From: Bacteroidota bacterium
GTDB taxonomy: Bacteria; Bacteroidota; Ignavibacteria; Ignavibacteriales; Melioribacteraceae
DNA length: 64,000 bases
Assembly: GCA_018818065.1 (NCBI GenBank)
Contig: JAHISV010000002.1
Location: 62,001-126,000, forward strand
Direction of reading: 5' to 3'
Below the pieces are notes generated by a model that saw nothing but the letters and a program-made list of their open reading frames with translations, did no database searches and was not told where the DNA came from. Position numbers and translations under genes: made by a program. This document shows positions 54,452 to 63,523 of the stretch, in pieces. Position 1 is the stretch's first letter. The number at the start of each line of letters is the position of its first letter.

Positions 54452-56451
54452 TGGCAAAGAAATATGTCTTAAAAAGAGTTAATAATGCGGGCCTCGACCA
54501 AACCAAAATGGACGAAGCCCGCTTTACTATAAACTACAGTCACCTTTTAAACACAGCTCAACTGGATGCCGTTAAAGCCTTATACGGCGCATACTTAGTG
54601 ATTGCCGGTGCAGGAACAGGTAAAACAAGAACTCTCGTTTACCGGGTGGCAAGATTAATAGAATCAGGCTTCGATCCAAAGTCCATTCTTCTACTCACCT
54701 TTACACGGAAAGCCGCCAAAGAAATGATGGATCGTGCGTCAATTCTGCTCGATAATAGGTGCTCAAAAATACAAGGTGGTACTTTTCATTCTTTTGCTAA
54801 TCTTACACTAAGGAAGTATGCCAAATCTGTCGGACTTGATTCCGGTTTCACTATTCTTGATCAGGGAGACAGTGAGGACGTTATTAACCTGATACGGGGA
54901 CAACTTGACCTCGCAAAGTTGAAAAAGCGCTTCCCCAACAAATCCACAATTAACAGAATATTGAGTTTTAGTGTAAATACTGGCAAAAAAGTCTCTGATA
55001 TTCTTGCAGAAGATTACCCGCATTTTGCTGAATATATTAACGAAATCCATAAAATTGGCGACATTTTCAGTAATTACAAAAAAAAGAACAACCTATTGGA
55101 TTATGATGACCTTCTGGTTTATTTGAAGGATTTCCTCCTGAATTTTGATGCCGGAGCAAAAGGATTGCTTTCTACTATAAAATTCGTGATGGTTGATGAA
55201 TACCAGGATACCAACATGCTACAATCAGAAATTGTGCGTGGCTTGACTCAAATTAACAATAACATAATGGTTGTTGGTGATGATTCTCAATCGATTTACT
55301 CTTTCCGTGGAGCTAATTTTAAGAATATTATGGAATTCCCGAAACTCTTTAATAATGTAGAACTTATTAAACTTGAGGAGAATTATCGCAGCACAACGGA
55401 GATTTTGGATTTCACTAACCATATTATTGATTCCGCAGTTGAAAAATATCCTAAACACCTATATACAAGAAAAGGAAGTGGTGACCTCCCTGCTATAATC
55501 TCAACTAAGAATGAGAACATGCAGTCTAAGTTTATTGTAGACAAGATTTTAGAGCTTCGTGAAGAAGGAGTTTCTCTTAATGAAATTGCCGCGCTTTTCA
55601 GGTCATCATATCATTCATTCGATTTGGAGATTGAACTCAACAAGGCTAACATTCCCTTTATAAAGTTCGGAGGAATGAAATTTGTTGAAACAGCACATGT
55701 GAAAGATGTGCTGGCATTTCTGAGGATTGTCCACAACCCTAAAGATGTTGTTAGCTGGTACCGCGTGCTCCTGCTCCATGAAGGTATTGGGCCTAGAAAA
55801 GCGCAGAATATATTGGAAGAACTTTCTGCCGGGAATCTGAATATTTCCTCGAATCCGGAAGCAGTAGTTGATAAAAAGTACAGCGACAACATTTATAACC
55901 TCTTTCTCTTCCTTCATGGATTGTTTCAAAGGAAGGGTTCACCAACAGAAAAAGCTGAGGAAGTCCTCACATATTATCAACCCCTTTTTAAGTGTAAGTA
56001 TGATGACTTCAATAAACGCGGAAAAGACCTGGAAATGTTTATAAATATTTCCACGAATTACCGTTCCATGGAGAGTTTCCTCTCCGATATGGCACTTGAG
56101 CCGCCACGTGATTCAGTAACAGATGTTGACGAAACCGACAACGAGCGTGAATACCTTACCTTATCAACTATCCATTCTGCAAAAGGACTTGAATGGCACT
56201 CAGTCTTCATTATGCATGCAATTGACGGGTTCTTCCCTTCTGCCCAGTCTTTGCAAAGTCTGGATTCACTTGAAGAAGAACGCCGCCTGATGTATGTTGC
56301 CTCGACACGTGCTCAGCAGAATCTCTTTATTTCCTATCCAATGCACATTTTTGACAGAATTCAGGGCTTTACATTCAGCAAACCTTCAAGATTTATTGCC
56401 GAAATTAAGGAAGATCTCGCAGAAGAATGGCTTCTTGAGGAGGATTTTTAA
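54451..56451 (+). CDS. UvrD/PcrA-like superfamily 1 DNA helicase
   Basis: 666 residues. Walker A AGAGTGKTRTLVYRV near residue 54, motif Ia LTFTRKAAKEMM, motif II MVDEYQDTN near 250, motif III GDDSQSIYSFRGA, motif IV LEENYRSTTEIL, and C-terminal motifs V-VI STIHSAKGLEW and EEERRLMYVASTRA. It is a 3'-5' DNA helicase of the UvrD/Rep/PcrA group, acting in repair or replication restart. It lacks a long C-terminal extension. The gene is coupled to the preceding small membrane protein. It is followed by a cluster of short repeats. Confidence 0.92.
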   Translation: MAKKYVLKRVNNAGLDQTKMDEARFTINYSHLLNTAQLDAVKALYGAYLVIAGAGTGKTRTLVYRVARLIESGFDPKSILLLTFTRKAAKEMMDRASILLDNRCSKIQGGTFHSFANLTLRKYAKSVGLDSGFTILDQGDSEDVINLIRGQLDLAKLKKRFPNKSTINRILSFSVNTGKKVSDILAEDYPHFAEYINEIHKIGDIFSNYKKKNNLLDYDDLLVYLKDFLLNFDAGAKGLLSTIKFVMVDEYQDTNMLQSEIVRGLTQINNNIMVVGDDSQSIYSFRGANFKNIMEFPKLFNNVELIKLEENYRSTTEILDFTNHIIDSAVEKYPKHLYTRKGSGDLPAIISTKNENMQSKFIVDKILELREEGVSLNEIAALFRSSYHSFDLEIELNKANIPFIKFGGMKFVETAHVKDVLAFLRIVHNPKDVVSWYRVLLLHEGIGPRKAQNILEELSAGNLNISSNPEAVVDKKYSDNIYNLFLFLHGLFQRKGSPTEKAEEVLTYYQPLFKCKYDDFNKRGKDLEMFINISTNYRSMESFLSDMALEPPRDSVTDVDETDNEREYLTLSTIHSAKGLEWHSVFIMHAIDGFFPSAQSLQSLDSLEEERRLMYVASTRAQQNLFISYPMHIFDRIQGFTFSKPSRFIAEIKEDLAEEWLLEEDF

Positions 56452-56458
56452 CCTTAAT

Positions 56459-56500
56459 CTTCGAGGTTAAGATGCTCATGCCAGGACTACAACCTCGAAG
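56459..56500. repeat. 10-bp inverted repeat after the helicase gene
   Basis: CTTCGAGGTT (56459-56468) and AACCTCGAAG (56491-56500) form a perfect stem around a 22-base spacer. There is no T-run, so it is not a classical terminator. It is the first element of a repeat cluster that fills the 324-base gene-free stretch 56452-56775, in which no gene was found. Confidence 0.6.
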
Positions 56501-56509
56501 GTTAACATA

Positions 56510-56659
56510 CAACAGGCTTTTGGAAAAGAAGTTTTAGAAACTCTGTCATTCCGACTTGCTCGGAATCCTGGAACAAGAAGTACCCGACTCCAGACAAGCT
56601 GGAGTGACGGTTCTTTACCTATCATTCAACAGATTTTGGGAAGAGGAGTTTTAGAAAAC
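56510..56659. repeat. Imperfect direct repeats flanking a short palindromic element
   Basis: Two copies of about 32 bases (56510-56541 and 56627-56659) both begin CAACAG and end in GTTTTAGAAA plus one or two bases. They differ at several internal positions. They flank the palindromic element at 56545-56608, so the unit looks like a duplicated or inserted repeat rather than random sequence. Confidence 0.5.
56545..56608. repeat. MITE-like palindromic element
   Basis: A 64-base element with near-perfect terminal inverted repeats (GTCATTCC / GGAGTGAC, one mismatch) enclosing two hairpins: ATTCCGA-CTTGC-TCGGAAT (56548-56566) and ACTCCAG-ACAAG-CTGGAGT (56587-56605). The GTCATTCCGAC...GGAATC pattern resembles dispersed intergenic palindromes known from many genomes. 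Copy number in this genome is unknown. Confidence 0.6.
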
Positions 56660-56663
56660 ATCT

Positions 56664-56687
56664 TACTCTTGATCATACTCTTGATCA
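56664..56687. repeat. Two tandem 12-bp units
   Basis: TACTCTTGATCA occurs twice without spacing, followed by TGATC. Short and of unknown meaning. Confidence 0.45.
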
Positions 56688-56717
56688 TGATCCACTTTTT
56701 ATTGTTTTAATCTTTCT

Positions 56718-56745
56718 CAGCACCGTAGGTGCGATATTATGGTAA
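56718..56745. repeat. REP-like motif with GCACC/GGTGC dyad
   Basis: The stem GCACC-GTA-GGTGC (56720-56732) is followed by GATATTATGGTA. Similar GCACCGTAGGTGCGA motifs occur, to my recollection, as dispersed repeats in Bacteroidota-related genomes. A RAYT transposase gene lies about 4 kb away at 60988, which makes a REP/RAYT link worth testing. Confidence 0.4.
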
Positions 56746-56775
56746 TCTGTTTCATAAACCGAATATTATTAAAAC

Positions 56776-57390
56776 CTATTCACCAAATTCTTCCTGATAA
56801 TCCTCGAATGACGCTTTTATTACTTCAATAGCGCGTTCTCTATCGTATACTTGTTCAATAAAAGCATGCATTTCTTCACCAATCATATATTTGTAGGTGG
56901 AGAAGTAATGTGTTAATCTTTCAACAAACATTGGCGGAATGTCGGATAGCTCCTTTGCTTGTCCCCATATATTATCTTTTTCCAGGACTGCAATTATTTT
57001 ATCATCTGCTTTCCCATCATCAATCATTTGAATACCACCTACGACACGAGCAGTTAGTAGAACCTCACTTCTATTGATCGGACGTTCACTGATTACACAA
57101 ATATCTAGAGGATCTCCATCACCGCCGACTGCTTTTGGAGAAAGAGCCGCAACCTTTGGTCCACAATAGGTGCGTGGTACAAAACCATACAGAGCAGGTG
57201 GATAGGATGAAGTACGTTGTGGCCGATCAACGCGCAAGTATCCGTTGGATTTATCCACTTCATATTTTACCGAATCGAAAGGTGTAATTTCAATAAATAC
57301 GTTTACAAAATCAGGGGCGCGGTCACCAGCATCTAAACCATGCCATGGATGAGGTCGCCATTTATAAAAAGGTTTAGGAAAGTTTGCCAT
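56776..57390 (-). CDS. ppa: Inorganic pyrophosphatase (family I)
   Basis: 204 residues of the soluble family I type. KYEVDKSNGYLRVDR contains the substrate-binding Lys and Glu, and GGDGDPLDICVISE contains the catalytic Asp cluster (D-x-D-P-x-D). A FYKWRPHPWHGL N-terminus and a long C-terminal helix (about 150-204) extend beyond the E. coli protein (about 175 residues). It hydrolyses pyrophosphate to pull biosynthetic reactions forward. GGAGGA before the ATG supports the start. The 246-base region 57391-57637 between it and the divergent cdd gene holds no gene I can see. Confidence 0.95.
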   Translation of the reverse strand: MANFPKPFYKWRPHPWHGLDAGDRAPDFVNVFIEITPFDSVKYEVDKSNGYLRVDRPQRTSSYPPALYGFVPRTYCGPKVAALSPKAVGGDGDPLDICVISERPINRSEVLLTARVVGGIQMIDDGKADDKIIAVLEKDNIWGQAKELSDIPPMFVERLTHYFSTYKYMIGEEMHAFIEQVYDRERAIEVIKASFEDYQEEFGE

Positions 57391-57655
57391 CTTAATCCTC
57401 CATTAAATTAAGTAAACAAAGTTATAGACAATATATAACTATCCAAAGAAAGAAATTGTGATGAAATTATAAAATTTTTCTGAAGTGATAATTTATGGAG
57501 TAGGCTTACTTGTATTATCAGGATAAAATAAACTGCCTCTTATCTTCTTAATTCTTCATTCTTAATTGTTAATTGCTTTTCAGGTCATTTGTCCTAACTT
57601 CTAAAGTATTTTTTATTATATTTACACGTTTTGTTGTATGACAAGGAAAACTTAT

Positions 57656-58054
57656 ATGGATCGTAATAAACTAGCTGAATTAGCAATTGAAGCGAAGAAA
57701 TTGTCTTATTCTCCCTACTCTAATTTTAAAGTAGGTGCCGCACTTTTAACCAAAGATGGAAAGGTATATAAAGGAGCAAATATTGAAAATGCCGCCTATG
57801 GTTCCTCGATGTGTGCGGAAAGAACAGCACTTTATAGTGCTATGGTTAATGGTGATAAAGAATTCGAAGCTATCGCTATTGCTGGTGACGCAGAAGTATA
57901 CACACCTCCTTGTGGTTCCTGCAGACAAGTTATGTTGGAACTAGGCGGAAAAGAACTTGAAGTTATTCTTGTTGCACCAACTATGGAAACAAAAACATTT
58001 AAATTGAGCGAACTAATTCCCTTTTCATTTGATGATGGATATTTAAAAAAATGA
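57656..58054 (+). CDS. cdd: Cytidine deaminase
   Basis: 132 residues from ATG 57656, chosen because AAGGAA (57643-57648) lies about eight bases upstream; an ATG at 57638 would add six residues. The zinc sites are NCA-type CAERTAL (Cys and catalytic Glu) near residue 53 and PPCGSCRQVM near residue 87. SYSPYSNFKVGAALL is the typical substrate-binding start. It deaminates cytidine and deoxycytidine for nucleoside salvage. It is the first gene of the cdd-tdk-nupC-punA operon and overlaps tdk by four bases (ATGA). Confidence 0.95.
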   Translation: MDRNKLAELAIEAKKLSYSPYSNFKVGAALLTKDGKVYKGANIENAAYGSSMCAERTALYSAMVNGDKEFEAIAIAGDAEVYTPPCGSCRQVMLELGGKELEVILVAPTMETKTFKLSELIPFSFDDGYLKK

Positions 58055-58629
58055 TGGATTACACACCACACTCGATACCTGTTGACACTGGCTGGATTGA
58101 AGTAGTATGCGGATGCATGTTCAGTGGTAAGACAGAAGAATTGATAAGAAGATGCAGAAGAGCAAAAATCGCAAAAATGGATGTAATAATTTTCAAACCA
58201 AAAATTGATAATCGATACTCCAGCGAAGCCATAGTTTCTCACAGTGACCAGTCACTCCCCTCTATAATGGTAAGCAACCCCGAAGAGATTCTTGAAATGG
58301 GCAAAAATGCCCAGGTGATTGGAATTGACGAAGCTCAGTTTTTTGATAATTCGCTCGTAGATGTTTGTGAACAGTTAGCAGACATGGGCAAACGGGTAAT
58401 TATAGCCGGCTTAGATCAGGATTATCGTGGAATCCCTTTTGAACCAATACCTCAATTATTAGCAGTTGCAGAATATATAACAAAGACATTGGCAATTTGT
58501 GTACAGTGTAGTAACCCGGCGGATAAAACTCAACGTAAAGTTGCGCGTGCTGAACGTGTTTTGGTTGGCGCTGATGATAGTTACGAAGCGCGCTGCAGAA
58601 AATGTCATTACATTCCTGAAGAAAAATAG
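58051..58629 (+). CDS. tdk: Thymidine kinase
   Basis: 192 residues of the type II (TK1-like) family. P-loop GCMFSGKTEELIRR near residue 25, catalytic region IGIDEAQFFD near 90, lasso loop GLDQDYRGIPF near 122, and zinc cysteines CVQC and CRKC near 150 and 183. It phosphorylates thymidine in the salvage pathway. The start overlaps the cdd stop and the next gene (a nucleoside transporter) begins nine bases later, consistent with one operon for uptake and use of nucleosides. Confidence 0.95.
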   Translation: MMDYTPHSIPVDTGWIEVVCGCMFSGKTEELIRRCRRAKIAKMDVIIFKPKIDNRYSSEAIVSHSDQSLPSIMVSNPEEILEMGKNAQVIGIDEAQFFDNSLVDVCEQLADMGKRVIIAGLDQDYRGIPFEPIPQLLAVAEYITKTLAICVQCSNPADKTQRKVARAERVLVGADDSYEARCRKCHYIPEEK

Positions 58630-58638
58630 AGGGATTTT

Positions 58639-59991
58639 ATGGATTTTGTTGGAATATTAAGAGGTATTATTGGTATTGGACTTCTGGTCGGTATAGCTTT
58701 CCTATTTTCAAACAATAAAAAACGTGTAAACTGGCGTCTCGTTATTGTTGGATTAGGTATCCAGTTTACCATTGCCATTTTTATCATGAAAGGTGCTGTA
58801 ATGGGTGCCTTTTTTGCACCATTAGGATGGCCAAAAGAGCTATTTCGTTTCATAAGTAAGTTTTTTGTGCTCGTACTAAATTTTACAGGTGAAGGCTCAC
58901 AGTTTGTGTTCGGGCCACTCGGTATCGGACCTGGTAACGAAGGCAGCATGGGCATGTTCTTTGCTTTTCAGGTACTACCAGTTATCATCTTCTTTGCGAG
59001 TCTTATGTCAGTTCTCTATTATCTTGGAATAATGCAAAAGGTAGTTCAGGCGATGGCGTGGGTATTCACAAAGTTGATGGGCACTTCAGGTGCAGAATCT
59101 TTATCCTGCACAGCAAATATTTTTGTTGGTCAGACAGAAGCACCATTGATGATAAAGCCATTTATCAGAAAAATGACAAAAAGTGAATTGCTTACAATAA
59201 TGACTGGCGGAATGGCAACCATAGCCGGCTCGGTAATGGCGGCTTACATTCAAATGTTAGGTCAATCTTACGCGGATTCTCTTGGTATGCCACTTCAGGA
59301 AGCACAGTTGCTATTTGCGACACACCTATTGGGAGCAAGTGTAATGGCCGCTCCGGCAGCACTGGTCATTTCAAAGATCATTTTCCCTGAAACGGAAGTT
59401 CCTGAAACTGCTGGAGACGTAAAAATTGCAGTTGAAAAAAATGCATCAAACGCAATTGAGGCAGCCGCAGTTGGTGCTAGTGAAGGCTGGAAACTGGCGC
59501 TTAATGTTGCCGCTATGCTTATTGCTTTTATAGCGCTCATTGCCATGTTAAATTTTATGCTTGAGGGATTTGGTGACCTTATAGGTGTTAATGCAATGCT
59601 TGTAGAGAAATTCGGTAACCCCTTGAATATACAATTCTTATTCGGTTCAGTTCTACAATTTCTTGCATTTGGAATTGGAGTGCCTTGGGCTGATTCATTG
59701 CATTTTGGAAGTTTGTTTGGTACTAAATTGGTTCTTAATGAATTCGTTGCTTATTTTGAAATGAGCAGCATGATTAAAGATCACATATTGGTCTCGGAAA
59801 AAGCAATTTTAATGGCTACTTATGCACTTTGCGGATTTGCAAATTTCAGTTCAATAGCTATACAGTTAGGTGGTATAACTCCGCTTGCTCCTGAAAGACA
59901 ATCAGACTTGGCAAGTTTAGGTGTTAAGGCAGTAATTGGGGGAGCATTATCAACATTGATGACAGCAACTTTAGCAGGAATATTATTTTAA
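58639..59991 (+). CDS. Concentrative nucleoside transporter (NupC/CNT family)
   Basis: 450 residues with about nine to ten hydrophobic segments. CNT signatures include NIFVGQTEAPLMIKPFI (about 156-172), MTGGMATIAGSVMAAYI (about 192-208), and in the C-terminal half GVPWADSLHFGSLFG and CGFANFSSIAIQLGG. CNT carriers import nucleosides with Na+ or H+; the GQTEAP and NFSSIAIQ-type segments contribute to nucleoside and ion binding. It is embedded in the salvage operon between tdk and punA, and overlaps the punA start by one base (TAATG). Confidence 0.93.
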   Translation: MDFVGILRGIIGIGLLVGIAFLFSNNKKRVNWRLVIVGLGIQFTIAIFIMKGAVMGAFFAPLGWPKELFRFISKFFVLVLNFTGEGSQFVFGPLGIGPGNEGSMGMFFAFQVLPVIIFFASLMSVLYYLGIMQKVVQAMAWVFTKLMGTSGAESLSCTANIFVGQTEAPLMIKPFIRKMTKSELLTIMTGGMATIAGSVMAAYIQMLGQSYADSLGMPLQEAQLLFATHLLGASVMAAPAALVISKIIFPETEVPETAGDVKIAVEKNASNAIEAAAVGASEGWKLALNVAAMLIAFIALIAMLNFMLEGFGDLIGVNAMLVEKFGNPLNIQFLFGSVLQFLAFGIGVPWADSLHFGSLFGTKLVLNEFVAYFEMSSMIKDHILVSEKAILMATYALCGFANFSSIAIQLGGITPLAPERQSDLASLGVKAVIGGALSTLMTATLAGILF

Positions 59992-60812
59992 TGGTTGACT
60001 TAGAATTTAAATACAAGAACCTCATTGAGAAAATTCAGGAAGAAGCACCATTTAAACCAGAAATTGCCCTGGTCTTAGGAAGTGGTTTAGGGGAGTTTGC
60101 AGATAGGATTGATACGATTAAATCAATTGCGACACATGATTTACCTGATTATCCTGAATCGACTGTACAGGGACATAAAGGTTTCATTCATTTTGCTGAA
60201 CATGGTGGCAAAAAACTGGTCATTTTTCAGGGCAGATTACATTATTATGAAGGATATTCAATTTCGGAATGTATCCTACCCCCTTTTATTGCTAAATCGC
60301 TTGGTTGCGATACAATAATTCTAACAAATGCAGCGGGCGGAATTAACCCGAACCTGAGAGTAGCAGACCTGATGGTAGTCAATTCTTTTTTTACAATGCA
60401 TATACAGAAAGCACTGACTGAGTTGATGGGTGTTGCGTCGGTTGATCAGAAGAATGCTTTTCTGGACGTTCCTGCGCTCGTTCTTGGACATAAATTCGTT
60501 CAAGCCGGGTTAGATGAAGGCATTGCATTGAAAGAAGGCACATACTGGTTTCAGACAGGTCCATCATACGAAACTCCTTCTGAAATTAACATGTTGGCTA
60601 AACTTGGAGCAGATGCAGTGGGAATGTCAACTGTACATGAAGCTGTTTACGCCGGAATTAATGGAATGAAGGTTGGCATCATTTCCTGTATAACTAATGC
60701 AGCCGCAGGAATGGGTCATGAGAAACTATCACACAAGGATGTAATGGAGACAGCCGAGTTGGTTAAAACAAAATTTGAACGCTTGATGAAGAGAATTGTA
60801 GAAATTATTTAA
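59991..60812 (+). CDS. punA: Purine-nucleoside phosphorylase (class II, PNP/MTAP family)
   Basis: 273 residues. The phosphate loop LVLGSGLGEFADRI near residue 27, the QGRLHYYEGYS segment near 80, TNAAGGINP near 112, and the base-binding region GADAVGMSTVHEA near 200 are all present. It cleaves inosine and guanosine (and deoxy forms) to base plus ribose-1-phosphate. It closes the salvage operon, which thus encodes uptake, pyrimidine deamination, thymidine phosphorylation and purine nucleoside cleavage. A strong terminator follows 18 bases after the stop. Confidence 0.95.
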   Translation: MVDLEFKYKNLIEKIQEEAPFKPEIALVLGSGLGEFADRIDTIKSIATHDLPDYPESTVQGHKGFIHFAEHGGKKLVIFQGRLHYYEGYSISECILPPFIAKSLGCDTIILTNAAGGINPNLRVADLMVVNSFFTMHIQKALTELMGVASVDQKNAFLDVPALVLGHKFVQAGLDEGIALKEGTYWFQTGPSYETPSEINMLAKLGADAVGMSTVHEAVYAGINGMKVGIISCITNAAAGMGHEKLSHKDVMETAELVKTKFERLMKRIVEII

Positions 60813-60830
60813 TTTTTATATTGAATGAAG

Positions 60831-60858
60831 GGAATGGGCTAGCCCCATTCCTCTTTTT
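60831..60858 (+). terminator. Intrinsic terminator of the nucleoside-salvage operon
   Basis: GGAATGGG-CTAGC-CCCATTCC (60831-60851) followed by TCTTTTT. It sits 18 bases beyond the punA stop. Confidence 0.88.
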
Positions 60859-60987
60859 GATTTATAAAGATGTTTTAGAATCAATTTTATAAAAAGGAAA
60901 AAAGAATTATGTTTAAAGTTATAGTTATTCCTTAGAACGAACCGAGTCCAATTTCACAACTAACCCCAAAAACAAATAAATCGTTAA

Positions 60988-61455
60988 ATGTCGAAAAAAC
61001 TACAATATAGAGAGCCCAACCGATTTAAAAAATTCGATTATTCAAAATCAGCTTATTATTTTGTAACTATTTGTGTTGAAGACTTAATAGAAACCTTTGG
61101 TCAGATTGATAAAACAATGCATGTTAATGAATTTGGTATCGAAGTAGAAATCCAATGGAAGGATCTTGTAAACCTATTTGATGTGAGCCTGGATGAATAC
61201 ATTATTATGCCTGATCATATTCATGGTATTATTATTCTTGAAGAATCAAATGATCAGTCTTTGTTTACAATTGTCAATACTTTTAAGTCAAATGTTGAAC
61301 GCGAAATTAGAAAGACACTCCCCTCATTTGCTTGGGAAAATTCATTTTTTGATCGTGTATTACATAACGATAATGAGTTATGCCATGTGAGAAATTATAT
61401 TCAACAAAATGTTCAAAAATGGGAAGAAGAAAGGAATCAGGAAAATAATTCTTAA
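60988..61455 (+). CDS. REP-associated tyrosine transposase (RAYT, IS200-like Y1)
   Basis: 155 residues of the TnpA-REP (RAYT) group of Y1 HUH nucleases. YYFVTICV near the N-terminus, the HUH motif MPDHIHGIIIL near residue 73 (His-x-His), FFDRVLHNDNELCHVRNYI and the presumed nucleophile Tyr in the final helix (VRNYIQQNVQKW, near residue 139) are present. RAYTs are usually single-copy domesticated genes thought to handle REP palindromes. No left or right IS ends were seen around it. Candidate REP-like elements lie at 56545-56745. The 175-base upstream gap contains the punA terminator only. Confidence 0.88.
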   Translation: MSKKLQYREPNRFKKFDYSKSAYYFVTICVEDLIETFGQIDKTMHVNEFGIEVEIQWKDLVNLFDVSLDEYIIMPDHIHGIIILEESNDQSLFTIVNTFKSNVEREIRKTLPSFAWENSFFDRVLHNDNELCHVRNYIQQNVQKWEEERNQENNS

Positions 61456-61491
61456 TTAAGTTGACCTGAATAGACTTCATGGAAATAAATA

Positions 61492-62217
61492 TTATTTTAA
61501 TAAACTAGTCGTGATTATCGCGCCAGCTGTAATTGCTGCAGTTTCAGAACGCAGTCTGTTATCAGTTAATTTTAATAATGTTGCATCGTCAAACAGTTCA
61601 TTTTCCTTATCAGAAAATCCAGCTTCAGGACCAATAACAAAATAATATTCTTTTTCATTTTCAAAATCCGAGTTAAGAAAACTTAAGAGTGATTTATCCG
61701 CTGCCTGATCAAAAACCACATGAGATACACTTTTCATAAAAATGGCTGAGAGTGAATTGATATATTCTATTGAGGGTAGGTACGCCCTTAATGATTGTTT
61801 CATAGCAGCGAGCGCTATCTTCTCAAGCCGGTCAAGCTTAGCCGAACGTGAAGAGCCCATACCCGAGGAATAAATTAGAAATCTGTTAATCCCCTGTTCA
61901 ACTAGTTTTTCTATAGCAAATTCAAGACGATCATTGCTTTTCATGAGTGGCAGGCAAAAGCAAATGTTTTTATTCTCTTTTTCAAACTTAATCTCTTTAT
62001 CTATACCACAAAGAATTTGTTTTCTCTCAATTCCTTCTATGGTACATTTCCATATTGTTCCTTCACCGGAAGTAATATATATTCTGTCGCCCACACGATG
62101 TCGCATAACTTTTATAATGTGGTGTACTTCCTCATAAAGGAGTAGAATTTTGCTTCCACGTGTATTTTCGGGGTAAGCGTAATAAAGCTCTGTGTTAGAA
62201 AGATAACCCTGTTCCAA
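61492..62217 (-). CDS. rsmE: 16S rRNA (uracil-1498-N3)-methyltransferase
   Basis: 241 residues with the SPOUT fold of RsmE. HHIIKVMRHRVGDRIYI is the N-terminal PUA-like part, FLIYSSGMGSSRS the middle, and FVIGPEAGFSDKENELF with LRSETAAITAG the C-terminal knot that binds AdoMet. The start is a TTG at 62217: AAGGAG lies nine bases upstream and no ATG occurs before the conserved HHIIKV segment, so the ribosome-binding site decides the start. It overlaps the end of the BamA-like gene by 23 bases. Confidence 0.92.
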   Translation of the reverse strand: MEQGYLSNTELYYAYPENTRGSKILLLYEEVHHIIKVMRHRVGDRIYITSGEGTIWKCTIEGIERKQILCGIDKEIKFEKENKNICFCLPLMKSNDRLEFAIEKLVEQGINRFLIYSSGMGSSRSAKLDRLEKIALAAMKQSLRAYLPSIEYINSLSAIFMKSVSHVVFDQAADKSLLSFLNSDFENEKEYYFVIGPEAGFSDKENELFDDATLLKLTDNRLRSETAAITAGAIITTSLLK

Positions 62218-63523
62218 TTAAAAATTCTCCTTGTCCAAATTCATTCCATGCATATTCAAACCTAAGTCCGTTATGTGGCAAAAATAATAGATTTATCCCA
62301 AATCCCCAACCTTTATCAAAGCATAATTTATTAATTCTATCTCTTGTATTAAATGCAATGCCGGCATCTGCAAATGCGGTAATGTGAATCCCTATTCTGG
62401 CAGAGGTTAGTCTTTTAGGTAATAATGGTAGATCCATAACAAGATCCCATTCTTTAATAAGAGGCAAATCCAATTCGTAGCTAATTACTAGTGAGTTATC
62501 CCCTTCTCTAATATCACTCTTATGTCCGCGAACAAAGTCTTTATATCCGATATATGAAAGATCATAAATAGGAACACTGTTACCTGCTGTATGCTGTGCT
62601 GCGACACGATATTTATGGGAGAGAGAACCAAAAAGATTGCCAAATTGTCTGAAGTCTCCGAAAACTATACTATGAGAAATATCCTGTACTCCAAATCCCT
62701 TATAGAGATATGAAACATTTACATATGTTCCCATCATTGCATATTGTTTCAGATCCCGCGTATCAAGTTGGTAAGAAATCCCCATGAAGGGATATCTGTC
62801 AATTCTTTGTTTAGAAGCGTTTACCTTTTCATCGTAATATTTTGGGGCTTCAACATATGAATAACCAACTGAGACAGCTAAATTATTAAATTGATTAATT
62901 CGTTTTCCCAATGTTACAGCATTTGAAATAAAAATGTATTCGAAATCCTCACCAATAATATTTTTAGTACTCTCACTCGGATTAACAATCCTTTGATAAT
63001 ATGATGAGATATTCATCCCCAGGTTATATTCTTTTGAAAGCACAGGAATTTGATAAGTCATGGAATAATATGGATTATATCCCATAGCCACTGTTGCGCT
63101 AAGCTTTTCATTCCTTCCTCTGAAATTCTTCCATACTACTCTGATACCGTATCGTACTTCATCATTAACTAAATGATAGAATGGAATAGGGTATATATAC
63201 CAAGATTCAGTAACATTAATTACAACTGATATTTTATTCAATGTAGTATCAGCCGAAACATTAACAAAATTGAATATCCCCAAACTATAAATTCTCTCTT
63301 TGTTGTAGTCAAGCTGATTAAAACTAACGGAATCCCCCACAGAAAAAGTTAACTCTCTCAGGATTATGTAGTCCTCTGTATTTTCGTTTCCAATAATTTT
63401 AATTGAATCGACGGCAAAAGTATCTTTCAATATTTCATTTTGGACAATAAACTGGGCTGTTAATTCTGCAGTAAAAAAAAAGATAAGTATGAAAAATAAT
63501 ATGGTTCTATTGTAGGTTAACAC
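62195..63523 (-). CDS. BamA/TamA-family outer membrane protein with one POTRA domain
   Basis: 442 residues. Signal peptide (TILFFILIFFFTAELTAQ), then one POTRA-like domain (about 35-110: FAVDSIKIIGNENTEDYIIL and NKERIYSLGIFNFVNVSAD), then a transmembrane beta-barrel (about 130-442). The barrel has alternating aromatic strands and a C-terminal FLIGTGLSF ending in Phe, the BAM recognition signature. It is shorter than BamA (usually five POTRA), so it is a reduced Omp85-family member of unknown cargo. The gene begins directly after the CoA-binding pseudogene and overlaps rsmE. Confidence 0.85.
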   Translation of the reverse strand: MLTYNRTILFFILIFFFTAELTAQFIVQNEILKDTFAVDSIKIIGNENTEDYIILRELTFSVGDSVSFNQLDYNKERIYSLGIFNFVNVSADTTLNKISVVINVTESWYIYPIPFYHLVNDEVRYGIRVVWKNFRGRNEKLSATVAMGYNPYYSMTYQIPVLSKEYNLGMNISSYYQRIVNPSESTKNIIGEDFEYIFISNAVTLGKRINQFNNLAVSVGYSYVEAPKYYDEKVNASKQRIDRYPFMGISYQLDTRDLKQYAMMGTYVNVSYLYKGFGVQDISHSIVFGDFRQFGNLFGSLSHKYRVAAQHTAGNSVPIYDLSYIGYKDFVRGHKSDIREGDNSLVISYELDLPLIKEWDLVMDLPLLPKRLTSARIGIHITAFADAGIAFNTRDRINKLCFDKGWGFGINLLFLPHNGLRFEYAWNEFGQGEFLIGTGLSF

